Source: Hymenobacter sp. YIM 151858-1
GTDB taxonomy: Bacteria; Bacteroidota; Bacteroidia; Cytophagales; Hymenobacteraceae
Assembly (NCBI RefSeq): GCF_025979705.1
Contig: NZ_CP110136.1
Location: 3,782,001-3,846,000, forward strand
Direction of reading: 5' to 3'
Length of the DNA: 64,000 nucleotides
Positions 32,483 to 41,681 of this stretch are shown piece by piece. The notes under the pieces were generated by a model. The model saw nothing but the letters and a program-made list of their open reading frames with translations. It made no database searches and was not told where the DNA came from. A program made the position numbers and the translations under genes. The first letter of the stretch is position 1, and every line of letters begins with the position of its first letter.

Positions 32483-34038
32483 GAGGCCGTAATCATCAGC
32501 CAAAGCTCGGGCAGCACTTTGCGCAGCGCCCACAAGCTCCAGACGATAACCATCAGCCCCACGCCCAGGAACATAAAGCGGGTTGAAACCCGGCCTGCCA
32601 GGCGGGCGGCAAACGGCGAGGCGGCCACGCCGCCCACAACCAGCCCCAGCACCACTTGCCAGTGCGAAATGCCAATGGTAGCGAAAAACGTAACCGCGCT
32701 GGCGAACGTGACGAAGAACTCGGTGATGCTGACCGAGCCGATAACGTACTGCGGCGTGCGGCCCTGCGCGATGAGCGTGCTGGTTACCAACGGGCCCCAG
32801 CCGCCGCCGCCAAACGAATCGAGGAAACCGCCGGCGCCGGCCAGCCAGCCCACGTGCCGCACGCGTTTCTTTTTGCCATCGGGCTTGCGGAAGGCGCGGC
32901 TGATGATGCGCAAACCCAACAGCAGCAGGTAGGTAGCCAGCAAGGGCTTAACCCAGGGGCCGTACTGCTCGCCGAAGTACGAAAGCAGCAAAGCGCCGCT
33001 TACGGCACCGATAATACCCGGAATGAGCAGCGCCTTAAACAGACGTCGGTTGACATTGCCAAAACGGTAATGGTGGTAGCCCGAGGCCCCGCTGGCAAAC
33101 ATTTCGGCCGTGTGAATGCTGGCACTCACGGCCGCCGGGTTCAGGCCGATCGACATCAGGCTGATAGCCGTAACCACGCCGTAGCCCATGCCCAGGAGGC
33201 CATCGACCAATTGCGCCGCAAAGCCAATGGCCACGAAGGTGTAAAACGTTTCGGCGCTGCTGACCACGCCCCAAACCTGCGGCCAGGTGTAGTACAACGA
33301 CAGAATATTGACCGTAAGCAGCAGCCCAAACGCCACCAGCGAAGCCGTGGCGATGTGCCGCCAACGCCGGGCAGCAGGCGTTTCGTACGCTGGGTCACCG
33401 GTCAGCTCGGCCGTTACCGCGTTCAAGGACTTCACCTTCTCGGCAAAGTCGCCCGCGAGGCGGCTGCGGATCAGGCCCATGCGCTGCAGCACGTCGTGCA
33501 GCTCGTCGGGCAGTACCTCGGTGAGCACCTCGCGCAGGCGCTTGGCTACCGTGGGCGACTTGCCGTTGGTGCTGATGGCAATTTTCAGGTCGCCCTTCTG
33601 CACGATGCTCCCTAGGTAAAAATCGCACTCCTCGGGCGTGTCGGCCACATTGGCGAGCAGGCCGTGGCCGGCGGCTTCTTGTTTGATCTGGCTGTTGAGG
33701 GCGCGGTCGTTGGTAGCGATGAGCACCAAGTCGTGGCCGATAAGGTCGGTGAGCTGGTAGGCGCGCTCGTGCAGCTGCACCTTGGGGTGCTGGGCGGCCA
33801 AATGGCGGATTTCGGGCAGCAGGGTTTCGCCCACCACCGTAACGGCCGTGGCCGGGCTGTTGCGCAGCATGGCCGTCAGCTTTTCGAGGCCCACGGCGCC
33901 GCCGCCCACCAGCAGCACGCGCAGCTGCTCCAGCTTCAGGAATACCGGAAACAGGTTGTTGGTGGTTGAGGGCGCGGCTTCGGCAGGCGGGCCGGAATCG
34001 GCGAGGTGCAGGCTGGCGGAAAGAGCGGATGAGTTCAT
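32476..34038 (-). CDS. Fusion of siroheme-synthase N-domain (precorrin-2 dehydrogenase) and TSUP/TauE-type transporter
   Basis: A 520-residue fusion. Residues about 25-210 are the CysG N-terminal domain, an NAD-dependent precorrin-2 dehydrogenase/ferrochelatase making siroheme: NLFPVFLKLEQLRVLLVGGG (Rossmann loop), ATNDRALNSQI and the SPTVAKRLRE dimerisation part. Residues about 230-515 contain some eight transmembrane segments of a TSUP/TauE-SafE family permease (GFAAQLVDGLLGMGYGVVTA, LAGAGGFLDSFGGGGWGPLV). The pairing makes sense: siroheme serves CysI, encoded 6 bp upstream, and TSUP proteins move sulfite, sulfonates or sulfate. Direction of transport is unknown. Last gene of the operon. 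Confidence 0.9.
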   Translation of the reverse strand: MNSSALSASLHLADSGPPAEAAPSTTNNLFPVFLKLEQLRVLLVGGGAVGLEKLTAMLRNSPATAVTVVGETLLPEIRHLAAQHPKVQLHERAYQLTDLIGHDLVLIATNDRALNSQIKQEAAGHGLLANVADTPEECDFYLGSIVQKGDLKIAISTNGKSPTVAKRLREVLTEVLPDELHDVLQRMGLIRSRLAGDFAEKVKSLNAVTAELTGDPAYETPAARRWRHIATASLVAFGLLLTVNILSLYYTWPQVWGVVSSAETFYTFVAIGFAAQLVDGLLGMGYGVVTAISLMSIGLNPAAVSASIHTAEMFASGASGYHHYRFGNVNRRLFKALLIPGIIGAVSGALLLSYFGEQYGPWVKPLLATYLLLLGLRIISRAFRKPDGKKKRVRHVGWLAGAGGFLDSFGGGGWGPLVTSTLIAQGRTPQYVIGSVSITEFFVTFASAVTFFATIGISHWQVVLGLVVGGVAASPFAARLAGRVSTRFMFLGVGLMVIVWSLWALRKVLPELWLMITASF

Positions 34039-34044
34039 ACGAGC

Positions 34045-35748
34045 TCAGGCGTGGAAGTTTTGGCCGTGGGTAGTGGCGGCTACGTAGCCCTGGCGGATTA
34101 CAAAGTCGCCGAAGCGTTCGGAGGGCAGGCGGTGCTGGGCGTAAGCTTCGAGCAGCGGCGTAAGCTCCTGCACGATGCCGTTTTCGTCCAGCATTTCTTT
34201 ATACAGCTTGTTGAGTCGCTCGCCCGAGTGGCTTGCCCCGAGGTACAAATTGTAGCGCCCCACGGCTTTGCCAACCAAGCCTATTTCGCCTAGGTAGGGG
34301 CGGGCGCAGCCGTTGGGGCAGCCCGTCATGCGGATGAGAATACCTGCGTTGGCCAGGCCATTGGCCTGAATAACAGCGTCTAGTCGGTCGAGGAGCTGCG
34401 GAATATAGCGCTCAGCTTCGGCAAATGCTAGCGAGCATGTGTTAAGTGCCACGCATGCCAACGCACCCAGGCGCAAAGCAGTTCGTTGTTGGGTTTGGCC
34501 CAGCACGCCGTACTGCGCCAGCACAGCCTCTACCGGAGCGCGGTGCTCGGGCGCAATGTTGGCAATAACCACGTTCTGGTTGCCGGTCAGCCGAAACTCG
34601 CCGGTGTGGAACGCGGCTATTTCGCGCATGGCCGTTTTCAGCTGCACAGCCTCGGTGTTCTTCACCCGGCCGCCTTCCACAAACAGCGTGAGGTGGTAGC
34701 GGCCATCGGCACTTTGGGCCCAGCCGAACGCGTCGCTAGAAGTTTCGAAGCGGTAAGGGCGGGCCTCGGCCAGCTCGTAACCCAGGCGCTGGTGCAGCTC
34801 GGCCCGGAAAGCCTCCAGGCCTGCCTTGTCGATGGTGTATTTCAGGCGCGAGAACTTGCGGTTCTGGCGGTTGCCCCAGTCGCGCTGAATGGTGACTACC
34901 TTCTCGCACACGTCCACCACCTTATCGGTGGGCACGAAGCCGATGAGGTCGGCGAGGCGCGGGTAGGTGTCGGGCATGCCGAACGTCATGCCCATGCCGC
35001 CGCCCACGGCCACGTTGAAGCCCACTAGCTCGCCATTTTCCTCAATGCCAATCAGGCCAATGTCGTTGGCGAAGATGTCGGTGTCGTTGTAGGGCGGCAG
35101 CGCCAGGGCAATCTTGAACTTGCGCGGCAGGTAGGTTTTGCCGTAGATGGGCTCCTCGTCCTGCGCGGGCTCGGTGTTCAGGTGCGGCTCGCCGTTCAGC
35201 CACAGCTCCCAGTAGGCGGTGGTGCGCGGCGTAAGGTGGGCGCTGATCTGCCGGCTCACCTCGTACACCTGCGCGTGCAGCCGCGACTCGGCCGGGTTCA
35301 CGCCACACATCACGTTGCGGTTCACGTCGCCGCAGCCGGCAATGCTGTCCAGCAGCACCTCGTTGAAGCCCCGGATGGTTTCGGGCAGGTTGCGCTTCAG
35401 CACGCCGTGCAGCTGAAAGGTCTGGCGCGTAGTCAGCTTCAGGGTGCCGTTGGCGTAGGTATCGGCCAGCGCATCCATGCGCAGCCACTGCGCTGGGGTA
35501 GCCACGCCACCCGGCACCCGCACCCGAATCATAAACGAGTACAGCGGCTCTAGCTTCTGGCGTTTCCGCTCACTGTCCAGGTCGCGGTCGGTTTGCTGGT
35601 ACGAGCCGTGGAACTTGATGAGGTGGGTGTCGTCGGGGTAGAGCGCGCCCGTAATGGGATTCTGCACGCTCTCGCGCAGGGTGCCGCGCAGGTAGTTGCT
35701 GGCATCCTTTACGTGCTCTACTTCGGAAAGCTGCTGGGTATCGGCCAT
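34045..35748 (-). CDS. cysI: Assimilatory sulfite reductase hemoprotein
   Basis: A 567-residue siroheme/[4Fe-4S] enzyme reducing sulfite to sulfide with six electrons delivered by CysJ. The cluster cysteines are in LACVALNTCSLAFAEAERY and TGCPNGCARPYLGEIGLVGK, as in CysI. Two ferredoxin-like repeats surround it. The ATG at 35748 (MADTQQLSEVEHVKDASNYL) is chosen because residues encoded further upstream lie inside the DUF2490 gene in another frame. It sits 4 bp after the DUF2490 gene and 6 bp before the siroheme-synthase fusion. Confidence 0.93.
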   Translation of the reverse strand: MADTQQLSEVEHVKDASNYLRGTLRESVQNPITGALYPDDTHLIKFHGSYQQTDRDLDSERKRQKLEPLYSFMIRVRVPGGVATPAQWLRMDALADTYANGTLKLTTRQTFQLHGVLKRNLPETIRGFNEVLLDSIAGCGDVNRNVMCGVNPAESRLHAQVYEVSRQISAHLTPRTTAYWELWLNGEPHLNTEPAQDEEPIYGKTYLPRKFKIALALPPYNDTDIFANDIGLIGIEENGELVGFNVAVGGGMGMTFGMPDTYPRLADLIGFVPTDKVVDVCEKVVTIQRDWGNRQNRKFSRLKYTIDKAGLEAFRAELHQRLGYELAEARPYRFETSSDAFGWAQSADGRYHLTLFVEGGRVKNTEAVQLKTAMREIAAFHTGEFRLTGNQNVVIANIAPEHRAPVEAVLAQYGVLGQTQQRTALRLGALACVALNTCSLAFAEAERYIPQLLDRLDAVIQANGLANAGILIRMTGCPNGCARPYLGEIGLVGKAVGRYNLYLGASHSGERLNKLYKEMLDENGIVQELTPLLEAYAQHRLPSERFGDFVIRQGYVAATTHGQNFHA

Positions 35749-35752
35749 GGGG

Positions 35753-36565
35753 TTATTGCGGTGGTTGAGCCGGGCTAGATGGCGCATCGGGCGCCGGCGC
35801 CGCGGGGGCTGGGGCGTGCGCCGCGTGGGGGCGCAAGTCGAAGTTGTGGAAGTAAAAAACCCGGATGGTGTGCTGGTCGCGGTAGGTGCTGCCCGCGGGT
35901 AGCTGCTGAAACAGGTGCATGTAGCCAGCGTGCAGCTGGGCGTGCTTGTTGAGCTGGTACACCACGCCGGCAAAAGCCCGGTTTTGGTCGAAGTAGTTGT
36001 AGCGCACCTGCTTGCCGAAGTTCACCATCAGCTCGTTGTTGAGCAGCAGTTGCAGGCCGCCGGGCTCGAAGCCGCGCCGGGTAAGCGGCAGAAAAAGCGC
36101 CGCGTTGTAGCGCGTCCGGAAGTTGAAATCGTAGTCGGGGCCAAGCTCGGAGCTGCTTTGCAGCTGGCGGCGGTAGCGCTCCTCCAGCCGCACCCACTGC
36201 ATCAGGCGCGCCTTCGGAAACTTAGTAAACCACTGCACCTGCTGCCAGGGCCGGTGCTCGGGCTGGCCCACGGTGCGGGCGCCGTCGGGGAAGTGGTGCA
36301 CGTAGGCGTAGCCGGCGGTCAGGCGCACGTCGTCGGTTAGGTAGTACGTCAGACCTAGGCGCGCTACCGTCTGAAACTTCGCTTGCACGAAGTGGTCGTG
36401 CAGGCGTAACTGCAGGTCGGTCCAGGAGCCCCAGCGTTGCGAAAAGCGGGTTTGGTTGAACACGCCCAGCCAGGTTTGCTGCTCGCGCACAAACTGCTTC
36501 TGGGCCTGCAGCCTAGGTGCTGCGAGCAGCAGCAACGTAAGGGAGGTGAGTAGTGGTCGTTTCAT
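35753..36565 (-). CDS. DUF2490 outer membrane protein
   Basis: A 270-residue protein with a signal peptide (LLTSLTLLLLAAPRLQAQ) and barrel-like strands typical of DUF2490 (TWLGVFNQTRFSQRWGSWTD, LGLTYYLTDDVRLTAGYAYV, FDQNRAFAGVVYQLN). Function is unknown. Inside the cys operon, between a TonB-dependent receptor and cysI, it could be a second outer membrane component for uptake of a sulfur compound. The C-terminus is Ala/Pro-rich. Confidence 0.8.
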   Translation of the reverse strand: MKRPLLTSLTLLLLAAPRLQAQKQFVREQQTWLGVFNQTRFSQRWGSWTDLQLRLHDHFVQAKFQTVARLGLTYYLTDDVRLTAGYAYVHHFPDGARTVGQPEHRPWQQVQWFTKFPKARLMQWVRLEERYRRQLQSSSELGPDYDFNFRTRYNAALFLPLTRRGFEPGGLQLLLNNELMVNFGKQVRYNYFDQNRAFAGVVYQLNKHAQLHAGYMHLFQQLPAGSTYRDQHTIRVFYFHNFDLRPHAAHAPAPAAPAPDAPSSPAQPPQ

Positions 36566-36604
36566 CCGGAGTGCGGAAGGGCTGTATTAGAGCTAAGTTT
36601 AGGG

Positions 36605-36728
36605 CTAGTTCCCCTCCTCAGATGAGGAGGGGCTAGGGGTGGTTGAAAAGCTAGAACTAGTTCTAGCGGCTGTTCAGGCGTCAAGGTCAACCACCCCCAA
36701 CCCCTCCTCATCTGAGGAGGGGAGCTAG
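36605..36728. repeat. Nested inverted-repeat element, family A, copy 1
   Basis: Arms of about 42 bp (start CTAGTTCCCCTCCTCAGATG; end CTGAGGAGGGGAGCTAG). Each arm is itself a palindrome, CCCCTCCTC-n4-GAGGAGGGG, followed by GGGGTGGTTGA or its complement. The spacer contains the perfect 16-bp palindrome CTAGAACTAGTTCTAG (36651-36666). It begins 18 bp after the receptor gene stop, between co-directional genes. Two more copies lie at 49005 and 60155. Confidence 0.9.
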
Positions 36729-36746
36729 TCGTAGATCTAGCTGTAA

Positions 36747-39614
36747 TTAGCGGATTACGGTGGCGTCGAACGTCAGCGACACGTAGTACAGCGCCCCGAT
36801 GGTAGGGCCTGCGGCGTATTGGATATAGCGGTTGTTCAGCATGTTGGTGCCGCCGAGCTTCACGGTAGCCTTGAGGTTCGGAATGCGGGCATTCACCTGC
36901 GCATCCACGGTGTGGTAAGCGGGTATCTGGCCGTTGGCCAGCTGGCTTTCCCAGTAGAAGGAGTCCTGCCAGCGCCACACCACGTTGAAGCCCACATTGC
37001 GCACCACCTCGCGGTTGCCGAACGTGAGGTTGGTTACCCACTTGGGCGTGTTGAAGCCCGTGATGAAGATGTCCTTCGCGGTGTTGGCCCGAATGGCGTT
37101 GTAGTTGGCGTTGGCTGAGAGCGTGTACTTCTGGAAGAAGTTGTAGGTGAGGCCCAGCGCCGAGCCGTAGCTGCGGTAGCGGTTGCGGGCGTTGGTGTAC
37201 ACGCGGTAGCGGTCTTGGTTGGCGCGGGTGAGCATGTCCAGCACCGCTGCATCTGTCGTCACCGGGCCCGATTTTGGCACCGCTACCTCTACCTGACCTA
37301 AGAAACCCTTGTACACGTTGTAGTACGCGTCGAGGTCGAGGGCCAGTTTGTTGTCGAGCAGCACGCTTTTGTAGCCTACCTCAACGGCATCGATGTGCTC
37401 GGGCTGCATGGTGGGCAGGTTGGCTACCTGCAGCACGTCGCGGTTTTTTAGGGCGGCGGCGTTGCGGCTCATGCCCGCGGCCACGTCGCTGTTCACGGCG
37501 GCCGTAAAGTTGTCGAGCGAGGTGAGGGTGTAGGAGTTTTCGAGGTAGCCGAGTCCTTGGTTCACGCGGGGCAAGCCACCCACGCGGCGCACGTTGCCGT
37601 TGTTGACAAACGAAAACGCCTCAAATAAGGCCGGGAAGCGCCAGCCATTCTGGTAAGAGGCGCGCACGTTGTGGTGCTCACCCAGGGTATACACAGCCGC
37701 GGCCCGCGGGTTGAGCTTGGGGCTGAACTCGGGGTTGTAGTCGATACGCAAAGAGCCCACCAGCTTCAGGCGGTCATTGAACAACAGCTTCGTGGCCTGC
37801 CCAAAGGCGCCGTACTTGCGGTAGTACTGGTTATTGCCGCCCGGCGTGGAGCGCTCCTGCAGCGGTTTCGAGAAATCGACGAAGTTGTTGCCGTCGGGGA
37901 TTACCTCGTACACGCGGGCGTCGCCGCCCAGCACCAGGTCTACCCACTGCACGCGCTGGCCTACGTTCCACTGCGCATCGGCGTGGTAGGTGCGGCTGCG
38001 CTGCCACAGGGCCGCACCGCCGGTGGCCGGGGCGCCCGGCACGTTCACGGCAATGTCCCATTTGTTGATGCCCGTGATGGTGTTTTTCAGCTGCTCGAAG
38101 GCGGTAGTGCCCGGCTCGGCGCGGCCGGCATCGGCTACGGCGCGGGCGCGCTGCATGGCGGTAGCCAGGTCGGTACCGTTGTTTACCTGGGTTTGCAGCT
38201 CGTTGCGGAAGCGTGTGCCCCACACCGCATTCGAGCCGTTGTTCAGGTCGAGGTTGGTGGCCAGCGGGTTCAGGTTATACGAGTCGCCGGTGTTCTCAAT
38301 GAGCGTGTAAGCCCGGGCGTAGAAGGAAGGGCTGCGCAGCTCCAGCTTGTGGTTCTGCACGGTCACGTTCTTCAGCTGAATCTTGTTGCCGCGCTGAAAA
38401 ATGCCGTCCATCAGCCCGAAACGGTAGCCGTAGCTGGCTTCTAGCTTGTCGGTGAGCTTGTAGTGCAGGCTGCCGTCTACCTTCAGGTTGCGCACCGTGG
38501 GGTTGATGAGGTCGCGCTCGTAGTAGCCGGTGCGGCGCACGTTGAATGTTTCGGTGCGGCCGTTCAGCGTAATCGGCACCGATACGTTGCCGCTGCGGTC
38601 GTCGCCGTAGCGGTTCCAGAGGTCGGCGGCGGGGTTGTTCGGGCCCGAAAGCTCCGGAAAGCGCGGGTTGGCCGAATTCAGATTTTGCGGATTCTGGTCG
38701 ATTTGAGTATCCGACAGCCAGTCGGTGCCCTGCATGTAGGAGCCGTTCACCTTGTAGGCCCAGCGTTGGTTGGGGCCGAGCACCTGCGCCCAGCGCACCG
38801 CCGATTCGGTGAGCAGGCTAGGGGAGTAGTCGCGGCCGTCCACGTGGTTCACGCCCAACTTCTGGTACACGCTCAGGCCCTGGTAGGTGAAGGGACTTTT
38901 GGTGGTGAGGTTGGCCATGCCGTTGATGGCATTCATGCCGTACAGCGCCGAGGCCGCGCCGGGCGTAATTTCCACCGAGGCCACGTCCAGCTCCGTCGGG
39001 CCGATGGCGTTACCTAGGGGCACGCCCAGGGTGGCGGCCTGCATATCTACCCCGTCCACCAGCTGCATAAAGCGGAAGTTGTTCGGGATGTTGAAGCCGC
39101 GCGTGTTCGGCACCTTGAACGTGAGGCTCGAAGTGGTCATCTGCACGCCCTTCACGTTCTCCAGGGCGTCGTAGAAGCTCGGCGCTGGCGTTTCCTTGAT
39201 GGCCCGGATGTCGAGCTTCTCAATAGCTACCGGCGACTTCAGCCGGCTTTCCTCCACCCGCGAGGCCGATACCACCACTTCATTGGTGAGCAGCGCCTTC
39301 GACTCCAGTCCAATCGAAATAGGCGTGGCCGCATTCACAATTTCAACCTCCTTGGCCTCGTAGCCCAGCATGTTGAATACGAGGGTGAACGGAAACTTCA
39401 GCTTGGCCTTGAGCGCAAACTGCCCGTTGGCATCGGTAAGCGTGCCCGTGGTGCCGCCTTTGATGCTGACACTCACGCCCGGCAGCGGCTGCTGCATGCT
39501 GGTTTCGAGCACCGAGCCTTTGATGGCAATAATTTCGTCCTGCGCCGTGGCCGTGGTGGCGGTAGCCAGCAGTACGGCCACGGGTAACCAGGATGACGCG
39601 TAAGTCTTCTTCAT
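36747..39614 (-). CDS. TonB-dependent outer membrane receptor
   Basis: A 955-residue receptor: signal peptide (to about residue 24, TATAQ), a carboxypeptidase-like regulatory domain (about 30-105, VSIKGGTTGTLTDANGQFAL), a TonB plug (about 115-235, VEITPGAASALYGMNAINGM) and a large barrel. The start ATG at 39614 is flanked by the cysJ 3' end. Its place inside the sulfate-assimilation operon suggests that its ligand is a sulfur source too large or scarce for porins, or a cofactor of the pathway; the sequence does not identify it. No SusD partner is present. TonB/ExbBD for it may be those at 17.7-21.7 kb. Confidence 0.92.
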   Translation of the reverse strand: MKKTYASSWLPVAVLLATATTATAQDEIIAIKGSVLETSMQQPLPGVSVSIKGGTTGTLTDANGQFALKAKLKFPFTLVFNMLGYEAKEVEIVNAATPISIGLESKALLTNEVVVSASRVEESRLKSPVAIEKLDIRAIKETPAPSFYDALENVKGVQMTTSSLTFKVPNTRGFNIPNNFRFMQLVDGVDMQAATLGVPLGNAIGPTELDVASVEITPGAASALYGMNAINGMANLTTKSPFTYQGLSVYQKLGVNHVDGRDYSPSLLTESAVRWAQVLGPNQRWAYKVNGSYMQGTDWLSDTQIDQNPQNLNSANPRFPELSGPNNPAADLWNRYGDDRSGNVSVPITLNGRTETFNVRRTGYYERDLINPTVRNLKVDGSLHYKLTDKLEASYGYRFGLMDGIFQRGNKIQLKNVTVQNHKLELRSPSFYARAYTLIENTGDSYNLNPLATNLDLNNGSNAVWGTRFRNELQTQVNNGTDLATAMQRARAVADAGRAEPGTTAFEQLKNTITGINKWDIAVNVPGAPATGGAALWQRSRTYHADAQWNVGQRVQWVDLVLGGDARVYEVIPDGNNFVDFSKPLQERSTPGGNNQYYRKYGAFGQATKLLFNDRLKLVGSLRIDYNPEFSPKLNPRAAAVYTLGEHHNVRASYQNGWRFPALFEAFSFVNNGNVRRVGGLPRVNQGLGYLENSYTLTSLDNFTAAVNSDVAAGMSRNAAALKNRDVLQVANLPTMQPEHIDAVEVGYKSVLLDNKLALDLDAYYNVYKGFLGQVEVAVPKSGPVTTDAAVLDMLTRANQDRYRVYTNARNRYRSYGSALGLTYNFFQKYTLSANANYNAIRANTAKDIFITGFNTPKWVTNLTFGNREVVRNVGFNVVWRWQDSFYWESQLANGQIPAYHTVDAQVNARIPNLKATVKLGGTNMLNNRYIQYAAGPTIGALYYVSLTFDATVIR

Positions 39615-39646
39615 AGGGTGTGGATTTTGGCTGCGGAGAGAGGTAG

Positions 39647-39689
39647 GCCCTAGATGCCAGCGGCGCGGTTGGCCGACGGCACCTAGGGC
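39647..39689. repeat. Short inverted repeat between cysJ and the receptor gene
   Basis: GCCCTAGATGCC (39647-39658) and GGCACCTAGGGC (39678-39689) pair at 11 of 12 positions. It lies 18 bp after the cysJ stop on the minus strand, in the same relative position as the longer repeats in this operon. The right arm contains CCTAGG. Confidence 0.55.
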
Positions 39690-39707
39690 AAAAGCGTGAA
39701 GGGTGGG

Positions 39708-41516
39708 TTAGTACACGTCCTCGAGGTAGCGGCGCTGCTTTTTGAGGTTGCGCACGTAAGCCTCGGCTTCTTCGAGGGTAGCGCCGCCCTCCATTTGCAC
39801 CACGCTCACCAGCGCTTTGTGCACGGTAGCGGCCAGGCGCTGCTTATCGCCGCACACGTAGAAGTGGGCACCGTTTTCAAGCCAGTCGTAGACGTCGCGG
39901 GCGTATTCCAGGAGTCGGTTGTGCACGTAGATCTTTTCTTTTTGGTCGCGCGAAAACGCGACGTTGAGCTTGGACAGGGTACCGCGCTTGAGGTGCTGCT
40001 GCCACTCCGTTTGGTACAGGAAATCGGTAGTGAAATGCGGGTTGCCGAACACCAGCCAATTGCGGCCGTCGGCCCCTAGCTCGGCGCGCTCCTCCACGAA
40101 AGCCCGGAACGGCGCCACGCCCGTGCCCGCGCCTACCATGATGATATCGGTGCTTGGGTTTTGGGGCAGTTTGAAGTACTCGTTGCGCTCCACAAACACC
40201 CGCACGTCGTCGCCGATGCTGATGCGGTCGGCCAGGTAGCAGGAGCAGGCGCCTTGCTTTTGGCGGCCGTGGGCCTCGTAGCGCACGGCGCCCACCGTGA
40301 GGTGCACCTCGTCGGGGTGGGCCAGCAGGCTGGAAGAAATGGAGTAGGCGCGGGCCGGCAGCGGGCGCAGCGTGTCTACCAACTGCTGGGCCGATAGCTC
40401 CACCGGGTAGTCGACCAGCAAATCCGCGGCGTCGCGGCCGTAGAGGTAGGTTTGCAGGCGGTCGGTGGCGGTAGTCAGCTCGTGCAAGGCCGCTTGGGGC
40501 TGATGCTGGGCGTAGCGCTCCAGCACATCGCGCGAGAGGGTAGCCAGCTCCAGCCGTTCGGTAAGGGCTGTGGCCAACGGCAGCGTTTCGCCTTTCAGCT
40601 GCACCGGCGCATCGGCTTCGAGCTGGGTAGCGCGCAACACTTCCTCCACCAGCGCCGCCGAGTTCGTGGGCACTACCGATAGCGCATCGCCGGGCGCGTA
40701 CTGCAGGCCTGAGTCGGCCAACGACAGCTCCAGGTGGTAGGTCTCCTTCGCCGAGCCGCGGCCGTTTAGCTGAATCTTCTCCAGCACCGAAGCCGTGAGC
40801 GGGTTCTGCCGCGAGTACTCCACCGCGGCCGCAGCCGGCGCTTCGGCCTTCACGCTGGCAGCGGCCGGAGCCGTGGCGCCACCTAGGGCAGGTAGCACGC
40901 TGGCAATCCACTGCTCGGCCTCGGCGTGGTACTCCACGTCGCAGTCTACCCGCGGCACAATGCGCTGGGCACCTAGGGCAGCCAGCCGATCGTCGAACTC
41001 CTTGCCCGTTTGGCAAAACTGCAGGTAGCTTCGGTCGCCTAGGGCCAGCACAGCGTAGCGCAGCTCGGGCAGCTTGGCGGCGCGGGCGCTGGCCAAAAAC
41101 TGGTGCAACTCCTCGGCGGCAACGGGCGGCTCGCCTTCGCCTTGGGTGCTCACCACTACCAGCACCACCTGCTCGCCTTTCAGCTCGCGCGGCTGGTAGT
41201 CGTTCATGTCGCGGGCGGTGGCATTGAGGCCGCGCTGCTTGGCGGCTTCTACGGCTTGCAACGCTACCTTCTTGCTGTTGCCGGTCTGCGAGCCGAAGAG
41301 CACCGTGATGCGCGGCCCCGCTTCGGGCGCGGCTTCGGCCGGAGCGGTAGCGGGTGCCGGAGCAAGCTGCGAGCCACCGTTGGCTGCGGCGTAGCGGCCG
41401 TAGAAGTAGCCGCTCAGCCACAGCAGCTGCCGCTCCGTGAGGTTGCCGGCAAGTTGCTGAAGCGTAGTATCATCGAAGCCGATGGGCAAACGCGGATCGG
41501 TGCTGGGCGTTGGCAT
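39708..41516 (-). CDS. cysJ: Sulfite reductase flavoprotein
   Basis: A 602-residue diflavin reductase passing electrons from NADPH via FAD and FMN to CysI. The N-terminal flavodoxin domain (about residues 60-205) has LFGSQTGNSKKVALQAVE; the FAD domain has RAYSISSSLLAHPDEVHLTV; NADPH-binding is shown by GAGTGVAPFRAFVEERAE and the C-terminal VYVCGDK-like loop (FYVCGDKQRLA). It ends in DVY, as expected for aromatic C-termini in the family. The ATG at 41516 (MPTPSTDPRLPIGF) is favoured over an upstream one that lies in an inverted repeat region. Confidence 0.94.
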   Translation of the reverse strand: MPTPSTDPRLPIGFDDTTLQQLAGNLTERQLLWLSGYFYGRYAAANGGSQLAPAPATAPAEAAPEAGPRITVLFGSQTGNSKKVALQAVEAAKQRGLNATARDMNDYQPRELKGEQVVLVVVSTQGEGEPPVAAEELHQFLASARAAKLPELRYAVLALGDRSYLQFCQTGKEFDDRLAALGAQRIVPRVDCDVEYHAEAEQWIASVLPALGGATAPAAASVKAEAPAAAAVEYSRQNPLTASVLEKIQLNGRGSAKETYHLELSLADSGLQYAPGDALSVVPTNSAALVEEVLRATQLEADAPVQLKGETLPLATALTERLELATLSRDVLERYAQHQPQAALHELTTATDRLQTYLYGRDAADLLVDYPVELSAQQLVDTLRPLPARAYSISSSLLAHPDEVHLTVGAVRYEAHGRQKQGACSCYLADRISIGDDVRVFVERNEYFKLPQNPSTDIIMVGAGTGVAPFRAFVEERAELGADGRNWLVFGNPHFTTDFLYQTEWQQHLKRGTLSKLNVAFSRDQKEKIYVHNRLLEYARDVYDWLENGAHFYVCGDKQRLAATVHKALVSVVQMEGGATLEEAEAYVRNLKKQRRYLEDVY

Positions 41517-41556
41517 AGCCAGTGGGGTTGAGGCGGTGATGAATAAATCAGGGGAT

Positions 41557-41672
41557 GTGGCGCGGAGTGGCACTCCGCGGGCGGCCCACAGCCGCCATTC
41601 GGCAATGGCCGCGGCCGGCAGCCTACGTTACTTGGCGCCGGCGGCGCCACGCGGAGTACCACTCCGCGCCAC
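41557..41672. repeat. Inverted-repeat element, family C
   Basis: Arms GTGGCGCGGAGTGGCACTCC (41557 on) and the facing GCGGAGTACCACTCCGCGCCAC (ending 41672). Each arm is itself nearly palindromic (CGCGGAGTGgCACTCCGCG). The spacer is about 70 bp and also GC-rich. It lies 9 bp after the cobA stop, between co-directional genes of the cys operon. Single copy in this window. Confidence 0.85.
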
Positions 41673-41681
41673 GTGGTCGGA

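Noticed and set aside
39877-41421. A 514-codon frame overlapping cysJ on the same strand in another phase
   Set aside because: It is a shadow of cysJ: Arg/Ala-rich low-complexity translation, no domain, and cysJ is certain.
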